Below are positions 15,174 to 24,005 of a stretch of DNA of 34,451 nucleotides, piece by piece. The position numbers and the translations under genes are program-made. The DNA is from 43-108 sp001915545. Its GTDB lineage: Bacteria > Bacteroidota > Bacteroidia > Bacteroidales > Bacteroidaceae. The DNA lies in the NCBI GenBank assembly GCA_902491215.1, contig CABUGV010000038.1, forward strand, positions 1-34,451, written 5' to 3'. A model generated the notes under the pieces. That model searched no databases, was not told where the DNA came from, and saw only the letters and a list, made by a program, of their open reading frames with translations. Positions within the stretch are counted from its first letter, which is position 1. Every line of letters starts with the position of its first letter.

Positions 15174-18011
15174 ATGGAATACAATTTCAGAGAAATAGAG
15201 AAAAAGTGGCGTCAGCATTGGGTTGAAAACAAGACCTACAAGGTAACAGAAGACAAAAGCAAGAAAAAGTATTATGTGCTCAACATGTTTCCATACCCGT
15301 CAGGTGCAGGCCTTCACGTAGGCCATCCTCTTGGCTATATTGCATCGGACATCTACGCACGCTACAAACGTCTGAATGGATTCAACGTGCTCAACCCTAT
15401 GGGCTACGATGCCTATGGACTTCCTGCAGAGCAGTACGCAATCCAGACAGGACAGCATCCGGAAATTACAACCATACAGAACATCAATCACTATCGCGAA
15501 CAGCTGGACAAGATAGGTTTCTCGTTCGACTGGGATAGAGAAGTACGCACATGTGCTCCAGACTACTATCACTGGACTCAGTGGGCTTTTGAAAAGATGT
15601 TCAACAGCTATTACGACAACGACAAGAATAAGGCACTGCCTATATCTGAGCTCATAGAAAAACTTGAAAGCAACGGTACTGAAGGCATAAATGCAGCTTG
15701 CTCCGAAGATCTCAAAATCACAGCTGAGCAGTGGAATGCTATGGACGAAAAGCAGAAGAGCGAAACTCTTATGAATTACAGAATAGCATTCTTGGGCGAA
15801 ACAATGGTAAACTGGTGTCCAGAACTTGGAACAGTATTGGCAAACGATGAAGTTGTAGAAGGCGTCTCTGTTCGCGGCGGATATCCTGTAGTCCAGAAAA
15901 AGATGCGCCAGTGGTGCTTGAGAGTTTCAGCATACGCTCAGCGCCTGCTAGACGGACTCGACACAATCGAATGGACCGATTCACTCAAAGAGACACAGCG
16001 CAACTGGATAGGCCGTTCAGAAGGAACAGAAGTAAGATTCAAGGTAAAAGACAGCGACACAGAGTTTACAATATTCACGACACGCGCCGATACCATGTTC
16101 GGAGTAACTTTCATGGTACTTGCACCTGAAAGCGAGCTCGTAGCATCTGTAACTACACCAGAACAGAAAAAGGCAGTTGATGAATATCTTGAACAGACAA
16201 AAAAGCGTACGGAACGTGAACGTATGATTGACAAAAAAGTCACAGGCGTGTTCACTGGAAGCTACGCAACAAATCCTTTCACAGGAGAAGCGATACCTAT
16301 CTGGGTGAGCGACTACGTACTTGCAGGCTACGGAACTGGAGCCATCATGGCTGTGCCTGCTCACGACAGCCGTGACTATGCATTTGCAAAACATTTCAAT
16401 CTCCCTATCATACCTCTTATAGAAGGTTGCGACGTAAGCGAAGAAAGCTACGATGCAAAGGAAGGTATTGTATGCAACTCTCCACGTCCAGGAGTTGAAC
16501 CATATATAGATTTCAGCCTCAACGGAAAGACAATCAAAGAAGCCATTGCAGCTACAAAAGAATATGTAGAGAAAAACGGCCTCGGACGTGTAAAAGTCAA
16601 TTACCGTCTGCGTGATGCCATTTTCAGCCGTCAAAGATATTGGGGAGAACCGTTCCCTGTATATTACAAGAACGGAATACCTTGCATGATTCCTGAAGAA
16701 TGTCTTCCACTTGAACTTCCAGAAGTGGACAAGTTCCTCCCTACAGAAACAGGTGAACCGCCACTCGGAAACGCAGAAAAATGGGCTTGGGACGAAGCAA
16801 ACAAAAAGATTGTAGAAAATTCGCTCATAGACAACAAGACCGTATTCCCTATCGAGCTCTACACAATGCCAGGATTTGCAGGTTCAAGCGCATATTATCT
16901 CAGATATATGGATCCGCACAACCAGAACATGCTGGTAAGCAAAGAAAACGACGAGTACTGGCAGAACGTAGATCTCTATGTAGGAGGTACAGAACACGCT
17001 ACAGGTCACCTTATTTATAGCCGATTCTGGAACAAATTCTTGTACGACTACGGCTACAGCGTAAAAGAGGAACCATTCCAGAAGCTCATAAACCAGGGAA
17101 TGATTCAGGGACGAAGCAACTTCGTTTATCGTATAAAAGATACAAACACATTCGTCAGCCTCGGATTAAAGGATAAATATGACGTCACTCCTATTCACGT
17201 AGACGTTAACATCGTAAGCAACGACGTGCTCGACATAGAAGCCTTCAAGAATTGGAGACCGGAATACAACAACGCAGAGTTCATACTTGAAGACGGCAAA
17301 TATATTTGCGGATGGGCCATCGAAAAGATGTCCAAGTCTATGTTCAATGTAGTGAACCCTGATATGATTGTAGAAAAGTTCGGTGCAGACACACTTCGAC
17401 TCTACGAAATGTTCCTCGGCCCTGTAGAACAGAGCAAACCTTGGGACACAAACGGTATCGACGGATGCCACAGATTCCTCAAGAAGTTCTGGAACATGTT
17501 CTTCGACCGCGACGGTAAACTTGCTGTAAGCGAGGGAGAGCCTTCTAGAGAAGAACTCAGATCAATCCACAAGCTCATAAAGAAAATATCGGCCGACATA
17601 GAGAACTTCTCTTACAACACATCTGTAAGTGCGTTTATGATATGCCTCAACGAGCTCACACAGCTCAAGAGCCGCAACAAGTCCGTTCTTGAAACCTTCG
17701 TTGTCCTCATGGCACCATTCACACCGCACATCAGCGAAGAGCTCTGGTCGCTTCTCGGACACAATACCAGCGTATGCGACGCAGAATGGCCAAAGTGGAA
17801 CGACGACTATATCAAAGAAGACAAAGTAAATCTCAGCATAAGCTTCAACGGCAAATCAAGATTCCAGATGGAATTCCCTGCAGATGCAGACAATGCATCA
17901 ATCGAAAAAGCCGTTATGGAAGACGAGAGGACAAAGAAGTACATGGAAGGACGTACTGTAGTCAAAACCATAATCGTGCCGAAACGCATTGTTAATATCG
18001 TACTGAAGTAA
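15174..18011 (+). CDS. leuS: Leucyl-tRNA synthetase
   Basis: This class I synthetase charges tRNA-Leu. At 945 residues it matches the long bacterial type. The HIGH motif is HVGH at 48-51 within MFPYPSGAGLHVGHPLGY. The editing (CP1) domain includes FTIFTTRADTMFGVTFMVLAP (the conserved Thr-rich motif) and GYGTGAIMAVPAHDSRDYAFA. KMSKS is at 718-722 (IEKMSKSMFNVVNP). The anticodon-binding helical domain and the small C-terminal domain complete the protein. The ATG at 15174 gives the normal opening (MEYNFREIEKKWRQHW). yitT follows 14 bases after its stop. Confidence 0.98.
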   Translation: MEYNFREIEKKWRQHWVENKTYKVTEDKSKKKYYVLNMFPYPSGAGLHVGHPLGYIASDIYARYKRLNGFNVLNPMGYDAYGLPAEQYAIQTGQHPEITTIQNINHYREQLDKIGFSFDWDREVRTCAPDYYHWTQWAFEKMFNSYYDNDKNKALPISELIEKLESNGTEGINAACSEDLKITAEQWNAMDEKQKSETLMNYRIAFLGETMVNWCPELGTVLANDEVVEGVSVRGGYPVVQKKMRQWCLRVSAYAQRLLDGLDTIEWTDSLKETQRNWIGRSEGTEVRFKVKDSDTEFTIFTTRADTMFGVTFMVLAPESELVASVTTPEQKKAVDEYLEQTKKRTERERMIDKKVTGVFTGSYATNPFTGEAIPIWVSDYVLAGYGTGAIMAVPAHDSRDYAFAKHFNLPIIPLIEGCDVSEESYDAKEGIVCNSPRPGVEPYIDFSLNGKTIKEAIAATKEYVEKNGLGRVKVNYRLRDAIFSRQRYWGEPFPVYYKNGIPCMIPEECLPLELPEVDKFLPTETGEPPLGNAEKWAWDEANKKIVENSLIDNKTVFPIELYTMPGFAGSSAYYLRYMDPHNQNMLVSKENDEYWQNVDLYVGGTEHATGHLIYSRFWNKFLYDYGYSVKEEPFQKLINQGMIQGRSNFVYRIKDTNTFVSLGLKDKYDVTPIHVDVNIVSNDVLDIEAFKNWRPEYNNAEFILEDGKYICGWAIEKMSKSMFNVVNPDMIVEKFGADTLRLYEMFLGPVEQSKPWDTNGIDGCHRFLKKFWNMFFDRDGKLAVSEGEPSREELRSIHKLIKKISADIENFSYNTSVSAFMICLNELTQLKSRNKSVLETFVVLMAPFTPHISEELWSLLGHNTSVCDAEWPKWNDDYIKEDKVNLSISFNGKSRFQMEFPADADNASIEKAVMEDERTKKYMEGRTVVKTIIVPKRIVNIVLK

Positions 18012-18025
18012 CATTCCATCAATAT

Positions 18026-18964
18026 ATGAAATACAACAGTACAACAATATGGCAAGAGGTGAAGGATTATCTGTTCATCACTCTAGGATTGATGACGTAT
18101 TCCTTCGCCCTCACGTCATTCATGCTTCCGTATCAGATTACTACTGGGGGTGTGGCCGGAATCGGATCAATAGTTTATTACGCCACAGGATTTGAAGTTC
18201 AGAACACTTTTCTGCTCATAAACGCAGCACTGCTCATTGTAGCCATCAAGGAGCTTGGTCTGCGCTTCTGCATGAAGACAATTTATGCCGTCATAATGAT
18301 GTCCATTTGTATATGGGCCTTCCAGAGGCTTCTAGAAGGCGATGACGGACAATTGCCTAAAGTTGTCGGAGACCAGGATTTCATGGCATGCGTAATAGGA
18401 GCATGCCTTGAAGGAATAGGTCTGGCCATCTGTTTCTCATATAATGGAAGCACTGGCGGAACGGATATCATCGCAGCCATAATCAACAAGTATCGAGACA
18501 TTTCTCTAGGAAGAGCCATTATGTTCTTCGATATGCTCATCGTAGCATCGTGCTACTTTGTTTTCTACGACTGGCGAAGACTGGTGTTCGGTTATGCAAC
18601 TCTGATAATATCAAGCGTAACACTCGATTACGTGATAAACCGCTCAAGACAATCAGTGCAGTTCCTTATATTCTCTATGAAATACAACCTGATTGCAGAC
18701 TCCATCAACGAAACCGGAAGAGGAGTTACAATTCTCGATGGAAAAGGCTGGTATACGAAGGAGAACAGGAAAGTGCTTGTTGTACTTGCAAGAAAAAGAG
18801 AATCTGTGGATATTTTCAGACGCATAAAAATGATTGACCCCAACGCTTTCGTATCCATGAGCAACGTTGTAGGCGTATACGGCGAAGGATTCGACAAGAT
18901 AAAGATAAAACCGAAAAAGCATGCCGAATCCGACAACCAGACGAAAGCCAAGGAATTGTCATAA
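18026..18964 (+). CDS. YitT-family membrane protein (DUF161 + DUF2179)
   Basis: Predicted inner-membrane protein of 312 residues. The N-terminal part has about five spans, including LFITLGLMTYSFALTSFMLP, TTGGVAGIGSIVYYATGF, NTFLLINAALLIVAIKELG and the glycine-rich CFSYNGSTGGTDIIAAIIN. The C-terminal 80 or so residues form the soluble DUF2179 domain (GRGVTILDGKGWYTKENRKVLVVLARKRESVDIFRRIKMIDPNAFVSMSNVVGVYGEGF). This two-part layout is diagnostic of the YitT family, whose substrate is not established. It is 14 bases behind leuS, in the same transcript, and a terminator follows. Confidence 0.9.
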   Translation: MKYNSTTIWQEVKDYLFITLGLMTYSFALTSFMLPYQITTGGVAGIGSIVYYATGFEVQNTFLLINAALLIVAIKELGLRFCMKTIYAVIMMSICIWAFQRLLEGDDGQLPKVVGDQDFMACVIGACLEGIGLAICFSYNGSTGGTDIIAAIINKYRDISLGRAIMFFDMLIVASCYFVFYDWRRLVFGYATLIISSVTLDYVINRSRQSVQFLIFSMKYNLIADSINETGRGVTILDGKGWYTKENRKVLVVLARKRESVDIFRRIKMIDPNAFVSMSNVVGVYGEGFDKIKIKPKKHAESDNQTKAKELS

Positions 18965-18970
18965 ACAATA

Positions 18971-19007
18971 AAGGGATGGGAAAAACAGATAAGTTTTCCC
19001 ATCCCTT
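18971..19007 (+). terminator. Intrinsic terminator of leuS-yitT
   Basis: AAGGGATGGGAAAA (18971-18984) pairs perfectly with TTTTCCCATCCCTT (18994-19007) around a 9-base loop, 7 bases after the yitT stop. Confidence 0.85.
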
Positions 19008-19037
19008 CTATGGAAATACTACTCTAAAACAGAAACA

Positions 19038-20552
19038 ATGGCAAATTTAAGATCATTGGCAAAAGACACAGCCATTTATGGAATGAGCAGCATTATCGGA
19101 CGCTTTTTGAACTATCTGCTCGTTCCGATCTATACTTTTTCCATGCCGGCATCAAGCGGCGACTATGGAATCCAAACCAACATTTATGCCTACGTGGCCC
19201 TGATGCTTCCGATTCTTACATTCGGAATGGAGACCACATTCTTCCGCTTCGCAAATAAAGAAGGAGAAGACCCCAAGAGAGTCTATTCCACAGTTCTTTA
19301 CATGGTCGGTGGAGTATGCCTGGCATTTGTACTTCTCGTTTTGGCATTCATCAATCCAATCTCTGAATGGATGCACTATAAAGGACATTCGGAATACATC
19401 TGGCCGATGGCCATCGTAGCGGCTCTCGATGCATTCCAGTGCATACCGTTTGCATATCTGAGATACAGCCGCAAGGCGCTTAAGTTTGCAATGCTGAAAT
19501 GCCTGTTCATTGTACTCAACATCGTGCTCAACCTGATGTATTTCATAGCGGTTCCGATGCTGTACGAGAACGAATCCACACGCCACATCGTAAGCTCGTT
19601 CTTCGACGGGCAAGTGAGGGTTGAATGGATTTTCTATATCAATCTTATATGTACATCGCTCGTAACATTCTTCTTCCGTAAGGAACTGACAGGATTCAAA
19701 TATGTATTTGATGCCAGACTGGCAAAGCGCATGCTCAACTATTCATGGCCGATACTGGTATTCGGAATAGCGGGAATTCTCAACCAAACAGCCGACAAGC
19801 TCATCTTCCCGTTCGTATCCAGCCACGCAGGAAAGGAAGTCAACGTGCAGCTCGGCATCTACGGAGCCTGCGTCAAGATTGCAATGATCATGACGCTCTT
19901 CACTCAGGCATTCAGATATGCGTACGAGCCTTTTGTCTTCGGAAAGAGCAAAGAAAAGAACAGCCGCGAAACGTATGCCGCCGCAATGAAATACTTTTTG
20001 ATATTCGCAATATTGGCATTCCTTATTGTATGCGGTTATCTCGACATCATCAAGCGCATTGTCATTGCGCCTGACTACTGGGAAGGCCTGAAGGTTACTC
20101 CTATAGTGATGCTGTCTGGAATTCTTCTCGGCACATACTTCAACCTGTCTATGTGGTACAAACTGATTGACAAGACATGGTTCGGAATGATATTCTCGAT
20201 TGCAGGATGTGCAGTGCTGATAGCAGTCAACATAATATTCATACCGAAATACAGCTACATGGCATGTGCATGGGGAGGTGTTGCCGGATACGGAACAGCC
20301 ACTATACTCTCCTACATATTCGAACGCAAATACTACCCTATCCCTTACCAGAAAGGACGCATATTCTCCTATGCCCTGCTCGCGGCAGTACTTTTCGGTG
20401 CCATGCAGGCCATACCCGAGTTGCTTCCAGGCATGCATCCGGCAGTCTACATCTGCGCCAACACAGTCCTAATCATCATATACATTGCATATATGTCGAA
20501 GAAGGACTTCCCGCTCAAGAATCTGCCGGTTGTAGGAAAATATTTCAGATAA
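19038..20552 (+). CDS. MOP-superfamily flippase (Wzx/MurJ-like polysaccharide transporter)
   Basis: Predicted polytopic inner-membrane protein of 504 residues with about 14 hydrophobic segments. It belongs to the polysaccharide-biosynthesis/MATE-like flippases that move lipid-linked saccharides across the membrane. The family-typical opening is LRSLAKDTAIYGMSSIIGRFLNYLLVPIYT, with the early charged Arg/Lys and GRFLNYLLVP. A later signature is MLNYSWPILVFGIAGILNQTADKLIFP, and the C-terminal half has YSYMACAWGGVAGYGTATILSYIFERK. No glycosyltransferases or polymerase are beside it, so it is not in a local polysaccharide locus. The substrate could be an O-antigen-like unit or a wall precursor. 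The start at 19038 follows the upstream terminator by 30 bases. Confidence 0.88.
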   Translation: MANLRSLAKDTAIYGMSSIIGRFLNYLLVPIYTFSMPASSGDYGIQTNIYAYVALMLPILTFGMETTFFRFANKEGEDPKRVYSTVLYMVGGVCLAFVLLVLAFINPISEWMHYKGHSEYIWPMAIVAALDAFQCIPFAYLRYSRKALKFAMLKCLFIVLNIVLNLMYFIAVPMLYENESTRHIVSSFFDGQVRVEWIFYINLICTSLVTFFFRKELTGFKYVFDARLAKRMLNYSWPILVFGIAGILNQTADKLIFPFVSSHAGKEVNVQLGIYGACVKIAMIMTLFTQAFRYAYEPFVFGKSKEKNSRETYAAAMKYFLIFAILAFLIVCGYLDIIKRIVIAPDYWEGLKVTPIVMLSGILLGTYFNLSMWYKLIDKTWFGMIFSIAGCAVLIAVNIIFIPKYSYMACAWGGVAGYGTATILSYIFERKYYPIPYQKGRIFSYALLAAVLFGAMQAIPELLPGMHPAVYICANTVLIIIYIAYMSKKDFPLKNLPVVGKYFR

Positions 20553-20612
20553 CGACAAAACAACACTCCGGACATATATTCCGGACAAAACAAACGATTC
20601 AACAAAATATTT

Positions 20613-22724
20613 ATGAGAAAATTACTTTTCACCGTCCTCTGCGCCATATCGGCTCTTACAGTTAAAGCCGACGAAGGAATGTGGATGATCTGCAACCTCT
20701 CGCAGCGTACGGACAGTATCTTGAAAGAGTTGGGACTCGAACTGAGCCCAGAAGAAATCTACAGTGCCGACAAACCGTCGCTCAACAATGCCATCGTCAT
20801 GTTCGGCGGTTTCTGCTCAGGCGTAGTCGTAAGTCCGGAAGGACTTGTATTCACCAACCATCATTGCGGATTCGGTGCAATACAGGAACACTCAACACCA
20901 AAGCACGACTACCTCAAAGACGGTTTTGTGGCAAAGAAGTACAAAGACGAGCTTCCTAATCCGGAACTCTTCGTAGCTTTCCACCTGAAGACAGTAGACG
21001 TAACAGACAAAATTCTTTCGCAGGTAAGCGACACGATGTCGCTCAGACACCGCAGTGCAGTCATTGACTCAATTTCAGGAGAAATTGCAGAATCAGTCAA
21101 CGATTCAGCCAATTTCATCTACGGTGAAGTTGTGCCGTACTACAAGGGAAGCAAATACTACCTCTCTGTCTACCAGAGATTCAACGATGTGCGCCTCGTA
21201 TTCGCTCCACCTCAGAGTCTCGGAAAGTTCGGAGGCGATACTGACAACTGGGTTTGGCCTCGCGAAACATGCGACTTCAGCGTATTCCGCATCTATGCAG
21301 ACAAGAACAACAAACCGGCAAACTACTCAAAGGACAATGTGCCTTACCGCCCAATCAGATACGCCAACGTATCGCTCAAAGGCTATAGCGAAGGTTCGTA
21401 CTGCATGACGCTCGGATATCCGGGAAGCACAGACAGATACCTCAGCTCATACGGAATTGAGAACACAATGCGTACAGTCAACGATGTGCGCGAACAGGTA
21501 AGAGGCGTAAAACTCGGTGTGCTCAAAGAATCAATGAACTCAAGCGATGCCATCCGCATCATGTACGCATCTAAGTATGCAAACAGCTCAAACTACTGGA
21601 AATACTCTATCGGTATGAACCAGGCACTCGAGAAGCTCGGTGTCATCAACGAGAAGAAGGAAACAGAAAACCAGTTGAAAGAGTGGATACTCAAGGATAC
21701 AGTGGCAAACAAGAGCTATGTACACCTGCTCGACACACTCGAAATGAAATACAAGAATGCATTCGAAACAAACTACGAGATGACACTTCTCGAGGAATCA
21801 TTCTGGGGAGGAGCAGACATACTCTCACTTGCACTCAAGTCAATGGTAAGCGTTGTTGAAGACGGAGGTACAGACTTCCAGAAACAGGTTGAGAAAGCAT
21901 ATAAGGATATCGATGTTGAAACAGACAAGAAGGTATTCATCGCACTCATAAAGAACTACGCAGAGCAGGTTCGCGATACTGCCTACCTCATGGACTTCTA
22001 CAAGACCATCAATGAGAAGTTCAACGGCGATTACGCAGCATTTGCCGACAGCGTATACGCAGCATCAATATTCAGCAGACCGGCCGACCTTGCCAAGGTT
22101 GAAAAAACTGCCGACATCTACGACGATCCTATCTTCGACATTGCATCAGAAGTCATTGCAAAGCTGTATCTTGTGGCATCACAGTACGACCAGGAAATAT
22201 ACTACTGCGAACGTCTTCTCGGCGATGCTGTAAGAAAGATGAACAGCAGTACAGAATACTATGCCGACGCCAACTTCACGCTCCGTCTGAGCTACGGTAT
22301 CGTAGAGGCATATTCTCCATCTGAAAGCTTCCGCTACAAGCACTACACTAAACTTGAAGACATAATTGCCAAAAACGAGAAATATCCAGACAATCCGGAT
22401 TACGAACTTCTCCCTAGCGTAAAGAAATGGCTCAAGAGCGGCGACTTCGGAAAATATAAGGATAAGGAAAGCGGTGAAATGCGCCTCTGCTTCCTCACAA
22501 ACAACGACATTACCGGTGGAAACTCCGGAAGCGGAATGTTTGACGGAAAAGGACGCCTTATCGGACTCGCATTCGACGGCAACTGGGAAGCAATGAGCAG
22601 CAACGTTAAGTTCGACAGCAGTCTCTCAAGATGTATCGGTGTCGATATCAGATACGTTCTCTCTGTCATCGAGAAATACGGAAAGGCTAAGAGACTCATC
22701 AAGGAACTTACACTTGAAGAATAA
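20613..22724 (+). CDS. S46 dipeptidyl-peptidase, DPP7-like specificity
   Basis: Exported serine peptidase that removes N-terminal dipeptides, feeding peptide catabolism in asaccharolytic or mixed Bacteroidales. A signal peptide covers residues 1-19 (MRKLLFTVLCAISALTVKA). The chymotrypsin-like triad can be read: His84 in FTNHHCGFG, Asp221 in WPRETCDFSVFR and Ser638 in ITGGNSGSGMF. In P. gingivalis the residue 18 positions after the catalytic Ser is Arg in DPP11 (acidic P1) and Gly in DPP7 (hydrophobic P1). Here it is Gly656 (LAFDGNWEAM), so DPP7-type cleavage is inferred. Length 703 is normal for S46. No Por-type C-terminal sorting domain is present. A TCCGGA repeat pair (20567-20585) lies in the leader. 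Confidence 0.93.
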   Translation: MRKLLFTVLCAISALTVKADEGMWMICNLSQRTDSILKELGLELSPEEIYSADKPSLNNAIVMFGGFCSGVVVSPEGLVFTNHHCGFGAIQEHSTPKHDYLKDGFVAKKYKDELPNPELFVAFHLKTVDVTDKILSQVSDTMSLRHRSAVIDSISGEIAESVNDSANFIYGEVVPYYKGSKYYLSVYQRFNDVRLVFAPPQSLGKFGGDTDNWVWPRETCDFSVFRIYADKNNKPANYSKDNVPYRPIRYANVSLKGYSEGSYCMTLGYPGSTDRYLSSYGIENTMRTVNDVREQVRGVKLGVLKESMNSSDAIRIMYASKYANSSNYWKYSIGMNQALEKLGVINEKKETENQLKEWILKDTVANKSYVHLLDTLEMKYKNAFETNYEMTLLEESFWGGADILSLALKSMVSVVEDGGTDFQKQVEKAYKDIDVETDKKVFIALIKNYAEQVRDTAYLMDFYKTINEKFNGDYAAFADSVYAASIFSRPADLAKVEKTADIYDDPIFDIASEVIAKLYLVASQYDQEIYYCERLLGDAVRKMNSSTEYYADANFTLRLSYGIVEAYSPSESFRYKHYTKLEDIIAKNEKYPDNPDYELLPSVKKWLKSGDFGKYKDKESGEMRLCFLTNNDITGGNSGSGMFDGKGRLIGLAFDGNWEAMSSNVKFDSSLSRCIGVDIRYVLSVIEKYGKAKRLIKELTLEE

Positions 22725-22747
22725 TTGCCGAAAGACATAACAACATC

Positions 22748-22806
22748 TAAAGATGAATCCCGAAAGATTGCGTAAGAAAAATGCAATCTTTCGGGATTCA
22801 TCTTTA
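22748..22806. terminator. Long bidirectional terminator hairpin between S46 and higA
   Basis: A perfect stem of about 24 bp (left arm 22748-22771, right arm 22783-22806) with an 11-base loop lies between convergent genes. Sequence after it on the plus strand is TTTCTTATT; on the minus strand it continues TTATG. It can serve transcripts from both sides. Confidence 0.85.
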
Positions 22807-22855
22807 TTTCTTATTCCAGAACTAAAGTCTGTCTACAGGTTCAAGTCGCCGCCAT

Positions 22856-23164
22856 TTACAACATTGCCGCATACTTGCGCACTTTCTTCAAACGCTCCAT
22901 AAATGATGGATCCGAAGCAACCTGCTGCATGTTGTAATCAAGCTGCATCCTCATCAGCAGAGAAGCACTTATTCCCAATGCTGCTTCAAACAACATTGCA
23001 GTCTGCGTAGTTACCGGTCGGCGACAGTTGAGGATATCGTTAAGTACCTTATACGAAACTCCCATTTGCTCAGCCAACTTACGCTGAGACAATTTACGTT
23101 CATCAACCTCTTCTTTAAGCAATTCACCAGGATGAACAGAACGCTGACAGATATATTTTTCCAT
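22856..23164 (-). CDS. higA: HigA-type antitoxin (XRE helix-turn-helix)
   Basis: The 102-residue protein has a VapI/HigA-type opening (VHPGELLKEEVDERKLSQRKLAEQMGVSYKVLNDILNCRRPVT), with the helix-turn-helix at about residues 25-52 and the 'HPGE.L' start typical of HigA antitoxins. It would bind and neutralise the HigB toxin and repress its own promoter. The gene starts 8 bases after the toxin stop. Toxin-first order is characteristic of higBA and unlike most type II systems. The C-terminal half (about 60-102) is helical and charged. Confidence 0.9.
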   Translation of the reverse strand: MEKYICQRSVHPGELLKEEVDERKLSQRKLAEQMGVSYKVLNDILNCRRPVTTQTAMLFEAALGISASLLMRMQLDYNMQQVASDPSFMERLKKVRKYAAML

Positions 23165-23172
23165 AACTATTC

Positions 23173-23490
23173 TTATTTATAATGATTAGATAGATCTAAA
23201 ATATTACATATAGTAATCACAGACTCCGATGAAGCATGCTCCACAGTGAACTCTATGCGATACTGATCGCTCACACGAATGGAAGAAATCCCAGCTTTGT
23301 CTCCTTTCAACACTTCGTAATGGAACGAACTGATAGCAAAAAGTTCCTCTATACATCTGGCTTGCTCCAACACCTTGATACGCAACTGATATCGCGACAC
23401 TATATGTGGCTGAAAACGATGCTTCTTATCCGTCGTCTTCCCTTCCTCATACAACTGACGCAAATAATCCTTGTCAAATTTTATTTCCAT
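23173..23490 (-). CDS. higB: HigB-type toxin (RelE/ParE superfamily mRNA interferase)
   Basis: The 105-residue protein fits the HigB 'plasmid maintenance killer' family: a central beta-hairpin with LKGDKAGISSIRVSDQYRIEFTVE and the end VITICNILDLSNHYK, where the HY near the C-terminus is the family's typical ending. HigB cuts mRNA on translating ribosomes. The start ATG at 23490 lies about 17 bases from the predicted transcription start, with a palindrome covering that start. The pair sits between the S46 gene and korA and shows no transposase or attachment site nearby, so it is a chromosomal module of unknown age. Confidence 0.9.
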   Translation of the reverse strand: MEIKFDKDYLRQLYEEGKTTDKKHRFQPHIVSRYQLRIKVLEQARCIEELFAISSFHYEVLKGDKAGISSIRVSDQYRIEFTVEHASSESVITICNILDLSNHYK

Positions 23491-23504
23491 TTCATTTTAT
23501 CTGA

Positions 23505-23547
23505 CACATGTGGCAAAGATAACAGATATTACATATAATCCACCAAA
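23505..23547 (-). promoter_or_regulatory. higBA promoter and palindromic operator candidate
   Basis: On the minus strand TTTG (23547-23544), 22 bases, then TATCTTTG (23521-23514) form a good Bacteroidetes promoter. The palindrome CACATGTG (23505-23512), inside TGACACATGTGGCA, lies on the predicted start site. This is the expected place for HigA or HigAB autorepression. Confidence 0.6.
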
Positions 23548-23594
23548 AAAGTGGAACTATTTCAAAAAAGCATACCCTAATATGCATAAATGTG

Positions 23595-23697
23595 CGAGCG
23601 CTCGCAGAATATTTTCCGAGCCCTCGCAACAAACATTGTGAGCCCTCGTAATTTTCCATACAGGCACTCAGTGATAAAATTATGGTATTCTGCCATA
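23595..23697 (+). repeat. 22-nt-period element, copy B: three yGAGnnCTCG decamers
   Basis: CGAGCGCTCG (23595-23604), CGAGCCCTCG (23617-23626) and TGAGCCCTCG (23639-23648) are spaced at exactly 22 nt. Downstream, ATGGTATTCTGC (from 23682) matches 11 of 12 bases of the same word in copy A (from 1429), at a similar distance (43 versus 39 bases from the third decamer). Here the word forms a small hairpin TATGG/CCATA (23681-23697). It lies about 48 bp beyond the higBA -33 element and about 360 bp before korA. Confidence 0.8.
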
Positions 23698-24005
23698 AAA
23701 GTTATAATCTGCATAAATGCGAAGGATAAAACTTACAATATATTACAAAATCGACAATTAAAGTTACCAAAAGCATATATTTTTGCATATTCTTGCAACA
23801 AAATGAATTAAAATACGGAATTACAACAAAAAAGATTTTGTTTTATCATATTTCTTTTAGAAATTTGCAATCATAAAATAACACAAGATGCCACAACACA
23901 GACAAAACCATATACATTAAATAAAGTTTTTGTCTTGAAATGTGTCAGAAGTTGCACATCGGCATAAATGTATAAAATAAGCAATGTAACTATAAAACAG
24001 ATATT
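23649..24005 (+). promoter_or_regulatory. korA leader region with two promoter candidates
   Basis: This AT-rich stretch holds no gene. TATTTTTG (23778-23785) is a full -7 match without a clear -33. TTTG (23837-23840), 19 bases, then GAAATTTG (23860-23867) is a one-mismatch pair with correct spacing and would start transcription near 23874, leaving a leader of about 130 bases. Nothing else is recognised. Confidence 0.45.

Noticed and set aside
22856..23490. Defence island or mobile element around higBA
   Set aside because: Neighbours on both sides are ordinary chromosomal genes, with no integrase, transposase, tRNA or direct repeats at the borders.
23590..23811. Plus-strand ORF of 73 codons beginning at the copy B repeat
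   Set aside because: Also encoded largely by the repeat and AT-rich leader sequence, with no recognisable feature and no link to either neighbour.
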